Of a DNA stretch of 64,000 nucleotides, positions 53,662 to 61,375 are shown in pieces (the first letter of the stretch is position 1; every line of letters begins with the position of its first letter). The position numbers and the translations under genes are program-made. The stretch lies in assembly GCF_002251385.1 (NCBI RefSeq), contig NZ_NPJJ01000038.1, forward strand, positions 100,186 to 164,185, written 5' to 3'. The notes beneath the pieces were generated by a model. The model did no database searches, had not been told where the DNA came from, and saw only the letters and a program-made list of their open reading frames with translations. Source of the DNA: Prevotella sp. P5-108 (GTDB lineage: Bacteria > Bacteroidota > Bacteroidia > Bacteroidales > Bacteroidaceae).

Positions 53662-54786
53662 ATGGAAACAAGCAATAACCCCACCAACCACAATACCAGC
53701 AACGACACCCCCAACCAGTCTACCCACGAAGTTACCGCCGCCCAGCTCAAGCGCCAGCGCATACGCCAGCTGCTTGTAAGCCTTATCGGTGTGGCCATCC
53801 TCGTATGGGGCATCGTGAAGATTGGCTGTATGTTTATGGACTACAAATCTAATGAGAAGAGCGATGACGCACAGGTCGAGCAATATATCTCGCCCGTCAA
53901 TCTGCGCGCTTCGGGATATATCAAGAAGATTTATTTCAAGGAGCATCAGGATGTTAAGAAGGGTGACACCCTTCTGGTGCTCGACGACCGTGAATACCGC
54001 ATCCGCGTGATGGAAGCCGAGGCTGCCCTCAAGGATGCCATGGCCGGTGCCAATGTGGTTGACGCTTCGCTTCAGACCACCCAGACCTCTGCCACCGTCT
54101 ACGAGGCGTCGATAGCCGAGATAGAGATACGTCTTGCCAAACTGGAGAAGGACCGCCAGCGCTATCAGAACCTCGTGGCCCGCAATGCCGCCACCCCCAT
54201 CCAGCTCGAGCAGATTGAGACCGAATACAATACTACCAAGAAGAAGCTCGACGCGACCCGCCGACAGCAGAAGGCTGCCTACTCGGGTGTGAACGAGGTG
54301 CAGACACGCAAGAAGAATACCGCCGCAGCTATCGAGCGTGCCGAGGCTGCCCTGGAGATGGCCAAGCTCAACCTCTCTTATTGCGTGGTGACCGCTCCCT
54401 GCGATGGCAAACTCGGCCGTCGTTCGCTCGAAGACGGACAGGCTGTCAACGCCGGTCAAACCATCACCTACATCATGCCCGACACCCAGAAGTGGGTCAT
54501 CGCCAACTACAAGGAGACCCAGGTGGAGAAGCTCTATGTGGGCCAGAAGGTCACCATGACCGTCGACGCCTTTGATGGCAAGGAGTTTGAGGGCCGCATC
54601 ACCGCCATATCCGGTGCCACAGGTTCCAAGTACTCTCTCGTGCCCACCGACAACTCTGCCGGCAACTTTGTCAAGATTCAGCAGCGTGTGCCCGTCAGGA
54701 TAGAGTTTGAGGGAATATCCAAGGCCGACAACGACAAACTGGCTGCGGGAATGATGGTCGTAGTTAAGGCTCAACTCAAGAAATGA
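53662..54786 (+). CDS. HlyD/EmrA-type membrane fusion protein
   Basis: 374 residues. A Thr/Asn-rich N-terminus is followed by one membrane helix (LLVSLIGVAILVWGIVKIGCMFM, about 36-58). The barrel-lipoyl half-motifs are SPVNLRASGYIKKIYFKEHQDVKKGDTLLVLDDREY and CVVTAPCDGKLGRRSLEDGQAVNAGQTI, around a coiled-coil hairpin of about 125 residues. The C-terminal beta part has KVTMTVDAFDGKEFEGRI. It links the MFS pump to the TolC channel. The last codons overlap the MFS start (ATGA). Confidence 0.92.
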   Translation: METSNNPTNHNTSNDTPNQSTHEVTAAQLKRQRIRQLLVSLIGVAILVWGIVKIGCMFMDYKSNEKSDDAQVEQYISPVNLRASGYIKKIYFKEHQDVKKGDTLLVLDDREYRIRVMEAEAALKDAMAGANVVDASLQTTQTSATVYEASIAEIEIRLAKLEKDRQRYQNLVARNAATPIQLEQIETEYNTTKKKLDATRRQQKAAYSGVNEVQTRKKNTAAAIERAEAALEMAKLNLSYCVVTAPCDGKLGRRSLEDGQAVNAGQTITYIMPDTQKWVIANYKETQVEKLYVGQKVTMTVDAFDGKEFEGRITAISGATGSKYSLVPTDNSAGNFVKIQQRVPVRIEFEGISKADNDKLAAGMMVVVKAQLKK

Positions 54787-56480
54787 CACAAGCAGAGATA
54801 TACACGGCAGTACCCGCGCATTTGCCGAAGAATTTCCCGTTCTACAACTGGGTGCCAAAGCCCCTTGGCATAGCCTTTCTCGTCATACTTTTCATACCTA
54901 TCATGACGGTCAGCGGTGCCTACTCCGTCAATAGCAGTGAGATGGTGGGTGGGCTTGGCATCCAGTCAGAACACATCGCCTTCATCAGCTTTGTCACGTC
55001 GATAGGCATGGCTGCGTTCTCGCCGTTCTTCTACCAGCTGGTCTGCGTGCGACGCCAGAAGATGATGAGCCTCGTGGGCTTCTCGATTCTGGCGGTGCAG
55101 AGCTACATCTGTGCCAACACCGACAGCCTGTTCATTCTGGCTCTCAACAGCCTTATCATGGGATTTGTGAGACAGACGCTGCTCATGTGCAACCTCTTCA
55201 CCCTCATCAAGTATGGGTTTGGTATCGAGGCCACGCGCAATGTGTCGCCAGGCAACGAGCCGAGCGATGAGGCTGGCTGGGATGCGCTCGACACCGAGAA
55301 GAAAGCGAGCCAGCCCATCATCTACTTCTTCTTCATGCTGCTCGGACAGATAGGTACGTGGCTTACGGCGTGGTTTGCTTACAATTACCATTGGCAGATG
55401 GTCTATTATGCCATGTTGGGCTCCATCCTCGTGGCGTTGCTCATCACTCTGGTGTGCATGCCCTACAACCCTTATCCCACCAAGCGGTCGCCCTTGTCGT
55501 TTTCCAAGTTCGGCAATGTGGTGGTGTTCTGTCTGATGTGCTGCTCCTTTATATATATTATGGTATATGGCAAGGTCTACGACTGGTACGACGACGCCTC
55601 CATCTGCTGGGCCACGGTGATTTGCGTGGTGTCGACCCTGCTCTTTGTCTATCTCGAGAAGACGCGGCGCTCGCCGTACTTCATGCTCAAGGCGTTTCGC
55701 TCGCGCAGCATCCAGGGCGGCATACTGCTTTTCATCGCACTGATGATATGCAACTCCAGCTCCATGCTGGTCAACATCTTTGTGGGCGTGGGCATGAAGA
55801 CCGACCAGATACAGGTGGCAGCCCTCGGCAACTGGGTTTTGTTGGGCTATTTCATCGGCCTCGTCTCTATCCTGCTGCTCAACAACAAGGGCGTGCACTT
55901 CAAGTGGTTCTTCGCCCTCGGCTTCATACTGATTGGGGCAGCCTCGCTGTTCATGTACTTTGAGGTGCAGACCGACGGCATGCTCGAGCGCATGAAGTGG
56001 CCCGTCGTCATCCGTGCCACGGGTATGATGCTGCTCTATTCGCTCATTGCCGTCTACGCCAACCAGCGCATGCCCTACAAACTGCTGTCCACCTGGGTGT
56101 GCATCATGCTCACCGTGCGTATGGTGATAGCCCCTGGCATAGGTTCGGCTCTCTACCAGAACCTCTTTCAGTATCGCCAGCAGTATTACATTACCCGCTA
56201 TGCCCATGACTACGACCGCACCGATGCAGCCACAGCCATGACCTACGACCAGACAGCCCGCGGAATGCAGTATCAGGGCAAGAGCGAAACCGAGGCACAA
56301 CACATGGCAGCCATTTCTACCAAGGGCAAGGTGCAGGTGCAGGCCACCATCTCCGCCATCAAGGAGATATCGGGTTGGACCATCTATGCCTGTATCATCT
56401 TTGCCGGACTGATGCTCGTGGTGCCTTGGCCCAAGCGCGACATATCCAAGGATACGCGTGAGTGGTTTGTCAATTATTAG
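54783..56480 (+). CDS. MFS multidrug transporter, EmrB/DHA2-like
   Basis: A 565-residue inner-membrane transporter with about 14 hydrophobic segments (FLVILFIPIMTVSGAYSV, FISFVTSIGMAAFSPFFYQLV, FILALNSLIMGFVRQTLLM and others through ISGWTIYACIIFAGLMLVVPWP). A polar loop PGNEPSDEAGWDALDTEKKASQP sits between early helices. Together with the HlyD-type and TolC-type proteins it makes a tripartite pump, likely exporting hydrophobic toxic compounds such as bile acids, uncouplers or antibiotics. The specificity is not readable. Confidence 0.9.
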   Translation: MTQAEIYTAVPAHLPKNFPFYNWVPKPLGIAFLVILFIPIMTVSGAYSVNSSEMVGGLGIQSEHIAFISFVTSIGMAAFSPFFYQLVCVRRQKMMSLVGFSILAVQSYICANTDSLFILALNSLIMGFVRQTLLMCNLFTLIKYGFGIEATRNVSPGNEPSDEAGWDALDTEKKASQPIIYFFFMLLGQIGTWLTAWFAYNYHWQMVYYAMLGSILVALLITLVCMPYNPYPTKRSPLSFSKFGNVVVFCLMCCSFIYIMVYGKVYDWYDDASICWATVICVVSTLLFVYLEKTRRSPYFMLKAFRSRSIQGGILLFIALMICNSSSMLVNIFVGVGMKTDQIQVAALGNWVLLGYFIGLVSILLLNNKGVHFKWFFALGFILIGAASLFMYFEVQTDGMLERMKWPVVIRATGMMLLYSLIAVYANQRMPYKLLSTWVCIMLTVRMVIAPGIGSALYQNLFQYRQQYYITRYAHDYDRTDAATAMTYDQTARGMQYQGKSETEAQHMAAISTKGKVQVQATISAIKEISGWTIYACIIFAGLMLVVPWPKRDISKDTREWFVNY

Positions 56481-56564
56481 ACAGTCAGCCACTCTGGCTT
56501 CAATACATAAGACACGGTGAAAGCAATATTTGTAGCGCGATTTGTTACAAATGTTGCTTTCTCT

Positions 56565-56595
56565 TTTGTCGTGTTGGATATTTTTGCTATCTTCG
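56565..56595 (+). promoter_or_regulatory. candidate promoter of the AraC-type regulator gene
   Basis: TTTG at 56565-56568 and TATCTTCG at 56588-56595 (one mismatch), 19-nt spacing. A second -7 word TATTTTTG at 56579-56586 lacks a partner. Confidence 0.5.
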
Positions 56596-56615
56596 TCGCC
56601 GACAATCGTACACCT

Positions 56616-57482
56616 ATGCAGAACGACAACAACATCACGCTCCTCGAACAGCAGATGGCCAACAATGAAGACATCTGTTGCTCCTGTGGCAATATCACTT
56701 CCTTCCCCCAAGCCTTCTTCGACCGCTTCCACGTGACCGATGTGGGCATTATCGTATGTACTTCGGGCAGCTTCTCCTTCACTTGCGAAGGGGTGGAGTA
56801 CCAGGTGGCTACGGGCGAGACGGCCTTCCTCTCCCACGGCGTCAGCTTCACCGTGACCCGCCACAGTACCGACTGCTCCGTGGTCATCATCCTCTATCGC
56901 GTCGACTCTATCCGCGACATTCTCGGCAACACGGTGGTGGGTATGAAGTTCATGGAGTTTGTCAACCCCAAGGCTTGCCGCGTGATGCACACCGGACATG
57001 AAGACGAGCTGACCCACTACTCCCAACTTCTGGCAGCGGGCAATGGCGATGCCAACGTGTTTGCCCTCAACGAGCGTCGCCTGCTGCTGCTCTCGCTTAC
57101 CTACAGGCTGTGCAGCATCTTCCGCGCCCTTTCTACCGACGGCGACAACGAGCCCAGTCGCAAGCTCGAGACCTATATGCGCCTCATGCAGCTCATCGAC
57201 AGCCATTATGCCGAGGAGAGGGGAGTAAGATACTATGCCGATAGGCTCTGTCTGTCGCCCAAATACCTTACCATGCTCGTCAAGTCAGTGTCGGGCTATA
57301 CCGTGCAGCAGCTCGTGTTCAAGGCGATCACCAAGAAGGCGGTTTCGCTGATAACCACCACCGACAAGAGCATCAAGGAAATCGCCGACATTCTCAACTT
57401 CCCCAACGCCTCAGCCTTCGGCACTTTCTTCAAGAAGCAGGTGGGCATGTCGCCCATCAACTATCGGCAGAAGGGAGGCTGA
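56616..57482 (+). CDS. AraC-family transcriptional regulator
   Basis: 288 residues. An N-terminal cupin-type sensing domain (GNITSFPQAFFDRFHVTDVGIIVCTSGSFSFTCEGVEYQVATGETAFLSHG) is followed by a linker and the C-terminal double helix-turn-helix (YYADRLCLSPKYLTMLVKSVSGYTVQQLV and SIKEIADILNFPNASAFGTFFKKQVGMSPINYRQK), which matches the AraC signature. The start is at 56616 (MQNDNN), after the promoter; the open frame upstream is likely untranslated. It is co-directional and 135 nt after the pump gene, so it is the probable local regulator of the efflux operon (inference). Confidence 0.92.
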   Translation: MQNDNNITLLEQQMANNEDICCSCGNITSFPQAFFDRFHVTDVGIIVCTSGSFSFTCEGVEYQVATGETAFLSHGVSFTVTRHSTDCSVVIILYRVDSIRDILGNTVVGMKFMEFVNPKACRVMHTGHEDELTHYSQLLAAGNGDANVFALNERRLLLLSLTYRLCSIFRALSTDGDNEPSRKLETYMRLMQLIDSHYAEERGVRYYADRLCLSPKYLTMLVKSVSGYTVQQLVFKAITKKAVSLITTTDKSIKEIADILNFPNASAFGTFFKKQVGMSPINYRQKGG

Positions 57483-57717
57483 TATATCGAGAAAATGGGA
57501 ACCTTGTTTTCCGACAGTCATCGCCGCTGTCAGTGCCAAGGCAAAGCCTTCAGAAGTAGCCATGGGTTTTCGTATTTTTATATCCTTACTGGTGGCGACC
57601 AGTGTCGGCTATACCTTTTTTATATAGCCGCTTTATTCGCTTAATGATAATCTTGATCCTGTTTGCAGTCCAGTTTATGGACTTATAGACTGCATTTGCT
57701 GGCGCGTGACGGCCGTT

Positions 57718-57783
57718 ACGTGCTTCCGCTTCGTATGGCGCGCGCTCCCGTTTCGTCCGATACGTGCTTCCGTTTCGTTCGAC
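57718..57783. repeat. three-unit 22-bp degenerate direct repeat
   Basis: ACGTGCTTCCG (57718), GCGCGCTCCCG (57740) and ACGTGCTTCCG (57762), with a following YTTCGT word at 57729, 57751 and 57773, are all exactly 22 bp apart. Same period and TACGTGC core as the array at 9604-9691. Confidence 0.8.
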
Positions 57784-57818
57784 GCGTGTCGCCAAAGGTG
57801 GTCAGCAGCTGCGTGGAG

Positions 57819-57860
57819 GTACCCTCCAGCATTGCCGAGGTACCCTCCAGCACCGTAAAG
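57819..57860. repeat. two-unit 21-bp direct repeat
   Basis: GGTACCCTCCAGCA starts at 57819 and again at 57840, 21 bp apart. Resembles the 24148-24210 array. Confidence 0.75.
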
Positions 57861-58050
57861 ATGGTCAGCAGAGTAGGGGAGACGTTTGACAGGCCGAAGG
57901 ACAGGGATGTTATGTGCGAGGGGTGTATTTGCGTCGTGGTATCTATGGTCGTGAGGGAGAGGGCGGACATCTGCATCCGTCTGTCGCTGAAAGAAAAACA
58001 TGTGAGTATAAACGAAGAAAACCAGCAGATGCCGGCTTTTGCTGATAGTG

Positions 58051-58246
58051 GGTCTTCTTATGGTAAGACCCACACTCTGGAGTAAGATTATGATTCTCAA
58101 TGCGGAGATTAAAGGTTAACTTGGTTTTTGCTAAACATTTGCGCAGATAAAATGAGATTAATCAAAAATTTTCTAAAGAAAATGATAAAAAATGCAATAA
58201 AAGCCGTAACTTTGTACACAATGACAGGTCTTACCATAAGAAGACC
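58051..58246. promoter_or_regulatory. putative invertible promoter segment (phase-variation switch) of the polysaccharide locus
   Basis: GGTCTTCTTATGGTAAGACC at 58051-58070 and its exact reverse complement at 58227-58246 bound a 156-bp AT-rich interior. Each 20-bp copy is 6-bp arms (GGTCTT/AAGACC) around an asymmetric 8-bp core, a typical site-specific recombinase crossover layout. The interior contains a -7 box TAACTTTG (58207-58214) directed at the UpxY-type gene. Size and design match the promoters of Bacteroides fragilis capsule loci, which are flipped by DNA invertases. No invertase gene is in the window. Confidence 0.82.
58207..58214 (+). promoter_or_regulatory. -7 element inside the invertible segment
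   Basis: TAACTTTG; predicted start about 58221, just inside the right repeat, so the mRNA would begin with the right repeat hairpin GGTCTT/AAGACC. No clear -33 TTTG is seen. Confidence 0.6.
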
Positions 58247-58293
58247 AGCTAAGAAGACAAAGATACAACGCCGCTAAAGAGGTGAGTATGCTG

Positions 58294-58310
58294 TGCGGGT
58301 AAGTTCCGCA
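58294..58310 (+). promoter_or_regulatory. leader hairpin in the 5' UTR of the polysaccharide locus
   Basis: TGCGG, loop GTAAGTT, CCGCA, about 75 nt into a leader of roughly 230 nt. NusG paralogues such as RfaH and UpxY act through sequence and pausing signals in such leaders, so this hairpin is a candidate recruitment or pause element. Function is inference. Confidence 0.4.
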
Positions 58311-58450
58311 GACTTAAGACGATTAGCCAACTTTATCTCCACTGGCGATATATCTACAGAATGATTTTATGCACAATGTCTTAGCAGATTTGGCCCTTTC
58401 ATCCCAGGTGATGATGACCATCCAAGCAGACATAAAGTAGAAGAGAGTTT

Positions 58451-59581
58451 ATGAAGCAGGATTGCACGAGTTCTCCATCTACAGCCGACGAAACCAAGCG
58501 CCTTCAACCACTTGAAAGCAACGCGTTTCCAGAGGGCATCCACCTTTCTGAGCCAGAAAAACCATCTGGCCCAGCAATGAAGAAATGCGCCGAATCGAAA
58601 CCAGCAACCGTTGGCTCGCGTCGCAAGAAAGATGCGACAGACACGACTTGCACGTCGTGGAGCTACCTCTTTGTTCACAACCGCAAGGTCAAATCCATCG
58701 AACAGCAGCTCCAGCAAGACGGCATCCCTCATTTCGTTCACAAGACTATCAAATATCTGCCCCGTCGCAGCAACCATGGCGGTATGCGTCAGGTTGAGGC
58801 GCCCTCGGTGAGCGGACTGATTTTCCTCCAGGGTTCTCCCCACCAGCTCCAGGCCTATCTCGACGAACATCTGCCCCTGCACAAGCTGTGCAAGAACTGC
58901 AGCACTGGCCGCGTGGCTACCATCCCCTGTAACCAGATGGAGCCCTTCATGCGTGTCTCTGAGACCGAGCCCGACAGGCTGCGCTTCCTCCTCCGTCCTT
59001 TTGTCTATTACGCCCAGAACCGCACCCTGCTGCGCATTGTCTCTGGCGACTATGCCGGCCTTGAGGGCTATGTCATCCGCATTGCCCGCGACCGCAGACT
59101 GGTGATGGATGTCGGCGGCATGGCTGTGGCCATCTCCAATGTCCACGCTGAGCGCTTTGAGGAAGTCGATAAAAACGGTGACGCCAAGAACCGTGCCACC
59201 TTCTATAAACGCAATCTCCATGAGCGTCATGCCTTTATCGACACCTTCTTCCATCAGGTGAAGACCGCCCAAGAGGTGGCAGCACAGACCGAGAACATTA
59301 AGATGCTCCTCCGTCAGACCCATGCCGACGTGCTCAGCAAGCGCCTTGACATCAAGGACGCCTTTTCCACCTTCTATTTCATGATTGAAGAGATTGGCTA
59401 CTACTACGCCCCCTTCCTCGACTACGTCAAAGACGACCTCCAGCCCATCATCGACGCTGGCCGCACGGTTATGCAGGAGATAGCCCGTATCGCCTCCACC
59501 TTCAAGGATGAAGACCAGCGCCAGCGCTATGAAGCCGAGTACGAAGAGCTACGCACCAACTATGGCTATGTGTTTGATTAA
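58451..59581 (+). CDS. upxY: UpxY-family NusG-like transcription antiterminator, extended form
   Basis: 376 residues. A polar, disordered extension (1-65) precedes the NGN domain (about 68-165), with WSYLFVHNRKVKSIEQQLQQDGIPHFVHKTIKYLPRR as its first strand-helix unit. The KOW domain is at about 193-240 (LRIVSGDYAGLEGYVIRIARDRRLVMDVGG). The last 130 residues (from YKRNLHERHAF on) form a helical extension not found in ordinary UpxY proteins of 170-190 residues. UpxY proteins let RNA polymerase read through the long 5' leader and into their own capsule operon. It is preceded by the invertible promoter and followed, after a 267-nt AT-rich gap, by the polysaccharide genes. The symbol is used by family. 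Confidence 0.82.
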   Translation: MKQDCTSSPSTADETKRLQPLESNAFPEGIHLSEPEKPSGPAMKKCAESKPATVGSRRKKDATDTTCTSWSYLFVHNRKVKSIEQQLQQDGIPHFVHKTIKYLPRRSNHGGMRQVEAPSVSGLIFLQGSPHQLQAYLDEHLPLHKLCKNCSTGRVATIPCNQMEPFMRVSETEPDRLRFLLRPFVYYAQNRTLLRIVSGDYAGLEGYVIRIARDRRLVMDVGGMAVAISNVHAERFEEVDKNGDAKNRATFYKRNLHERHAFIDTFFHQVKTAQEVAAQTENIKMLLRQTHADVLSKRLDIKDAFSTFYFMIEEIGYYYAPFLDYVKDDLQPIIDAGRTVMQEIARIASTFKDEDQRQRYEAEYEELRTNYGYVFD

Positions 59582-59848
59582 GGTGTGGGCGTAATTATGT
59601 GTAATCAACTGTTTGACAGAATCAGACTTGAACTATTATTAAGCAACTATATACATTTTGACACATTATGCATTTCTAATAATATGACCAACTCCTGGAT
59701 GTGTAAATGTCAATTATTGTATAATTACTATTTGTTAATATTACATTCCTAGAAATCTATATTCAATTTTATTCTGTAATAAGTAATGTATTCACGGCGT
59801 AAACTACGATACCACTTATTTAGTATAATATAAAGTATTAGGTCTTTT
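59582..59848. other. AT-rich junction between upxY and the polysaccharide genes
   Basis: No gene seen. Composition drops sharply here from the GC-rich style of upxY to the AT-rich style that continues to the window end. No obvious promoter consensus or terminator. Confidence 0.5.
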
Positions 59849-61375
59849 ATGATAGATAACCATTCAAATAATAAACGTATAGCAAAGAATACTGTATTTC
59901 TATACTTCCGAATGTTTTTAGTGTTGATAGTTTCGCTTTTCACTACAAGAGTTGTACTGAACGCACTTGGGGTTGTTGATTACGGAATCAATAATGTTGT
60001 AGCAGGATTTGTGTCTATGTTCGCATTTCTTAATACATCTATGTCAAATGGAGTGCAACGGTTTTATAATTTTACCCTTGGAAAGAAAGATGGCAATATA
60101 GCTAATGTTTATAATACAGCATGGCAAATACAATTTCTATTAGCACTAATTCTATTGTTGTTGTTGGAAACTTTAGGAGTATGGTATATGTATAACAAGA
60201 TGATAATACCTTCAGAGCGATTCACAGCTGCAATGTGGGTTTTTCAGCTCTCAGTGGCCTCTATGCTGTTAATAGTTATGCAAATACCTTATAATGCAGC
60301 AATTATGGCATTTGAGAGGATGGATTTTTATGCATACATTAGTATTTTTGACGTAATAGCAAAATTAGGTATTGCTTATTTATTATTTGTATATAATGGA
60401 GACAAACTCATTCTTTATGGTGCTTTACTGTTTGTTGTAACGATTGTTGGCTTCTTTTTAAATTATGGCTATTGCAAGAAGAATTTCAAAGAACTTAATT
60501 TCAAAATGCAATATAATAGAGAGCTATTTCGTCCAATGCTTTCCTTTTCTGGTTGGAATGTTTTTGGTTCTTTTGCTTACATGTTGAAGGGTCAAGGTCT
60601 AAATATGTTGTTGAATGCATTTTTTGGTCCTGTTGTCAATGCTGCAAGAGGTATCTCTGGGATGATAATGTCTGCAATACAGGGATTTCAAGGTAATATA
60701 GTTATTGCTTTCCGTCCACAGATAGTTCAATCGTATTCTTATGGCGATTATGCTCGAGTTAGAGGATTGTTTTATAGTTTGTCAAAAGTTTCTTTTGTGA
60801 TGTTGGCAATGATGTCTATACCTATTATTCTCGAACTTGATTATATCTTACACTTGTGGTTGGGAGATATAGTACCAGACTACACAAAGTCTTTTACAAT
60901 ATTAGTTCTTGTTAACATGGTAGTTAGTTCGTTGAATACACCTGTTTCTCAAGTTGTTCATGCTACAGGAAAAATGAAAAATTATCAAATTGCAACTAGT
61001 TTTATTGTTTGTCTTATTCTTCCAATATCTTGGGTTTTCTTAAAAATAGGATATAATCCAAATTCTGTATATATAGTAAGTTTGGCAATGACAATATTAA
61101 ATCAAATAGTGTGCAATATCTTTTTGAAAAAGGTATTTCCATATAGTTTTACAGAATATATCTCTTCTGTGATTATTCCTTGTGTGATTTTTACTGTTAT
61201 TGTGCCAATAATACCAATAGTTTTACAATCGGTAATAGAACAAAGTTTCATTCGCTTGATAATTGTTGGGATGGTAAGTGTAGTAATATCTCTGATTGTC
61301 GCTTATCTTGCAATGTTGAATAAACATGAAAAAATATATGTGAAAAATATTATAAATAAAAAAATAAAATGGTAA
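59849..61375 (+). CDS. wzx: Wzx-type polysaccharide flippase (MATE/MVF superfamily)
   Basis: A 508-residue inner-membrane protein with about 12-14 transmembrane helices. The N-terminus NKRIAKNTVFLYFRMFLVLIVSLFTTRVVLNALGVVDYGINNVVAGFVSMF is the classic PST-family start. It flips undecaprenyl-linked repeat units across the membrane before polymerisation. The first gene of the AT-rich block; the 3' end overlaps the MurB-like gene by 7 nt. Confidence 0.9.
   Translation: MIDNHSNNKRIAKNTVFLYFRMFLVLIVSLFTTRVVLNALGVVDYGINNVVAGFVSMFAFLNTSMSNGVQRFYNFTLGKKDGNIANVYNTAWQIQFLLALILLLLLETLGVWYMYNKMIIPSERFTAAMWVFQLSVASMLLIVMQIPYNAAIMAFERMDFYAYISIFDVIAKLGIAYLLFVYNGDKLILYGALLFVVTIVGFFLNYGYCKKNFKELNFKMQYNRELFRPMLSFSGWNVFGSFAYMLKGQGLNMLLNAFFGPVVNAARGISGMIMSAIQGFQGNIVIAFRPQIVQSYSYGDYARVRGLFYSLSKVSFVMLAMMSIPIILELDYILHLWLGDIVPDYTKSFTILVLVNMVVSSLNTPVSQVVHATGKMKNYQIATSFIVCLILPISWVFLKIGYNPNSVYIVSLAMTILNQIVCNIFLKKVFPYSFTEYISSVIIPCVIFTVIVPIIPIVLQSVIEQSFIRLIIVGMVSVVISLIVAYLAMLNKHEKIYVKNIINKKIKW

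Larger units (their letters stand above)
57483..58050. other. spacer upstream of the capsule promoter, with hairpins and two periodic repeats
   Basis: No supported gene. Notable items are an 8-bp hairpin CGGCTATA/TATAGCCG (57606-57630) possibly ending the AraC transcript, alternative hairpins around 57664-57693 (AGTCCA/TGGACT nested in TGCAGTC/GACTGCA), the 22-bp array at 57718-57783 and the 21-bp pair at 57819-57860. Confidence 0.55.

Noticed and set aside
57663..58085. 140-residue frame across the spacer before the capsule switch
   Set aside because: It is composed mostly of the 22-bp and 21-bp repeats and ends inside the left inverted-repeat region; no domain visible.
58051..58246. Reading the 20-bp inverted repeat as a simple pair of transcription terminators
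   Set aside because: Neither copy has a T-tract, the copies are perfect reverse complements 156 bp apart, and a promoter lies between them, which fits a recombination switch better.
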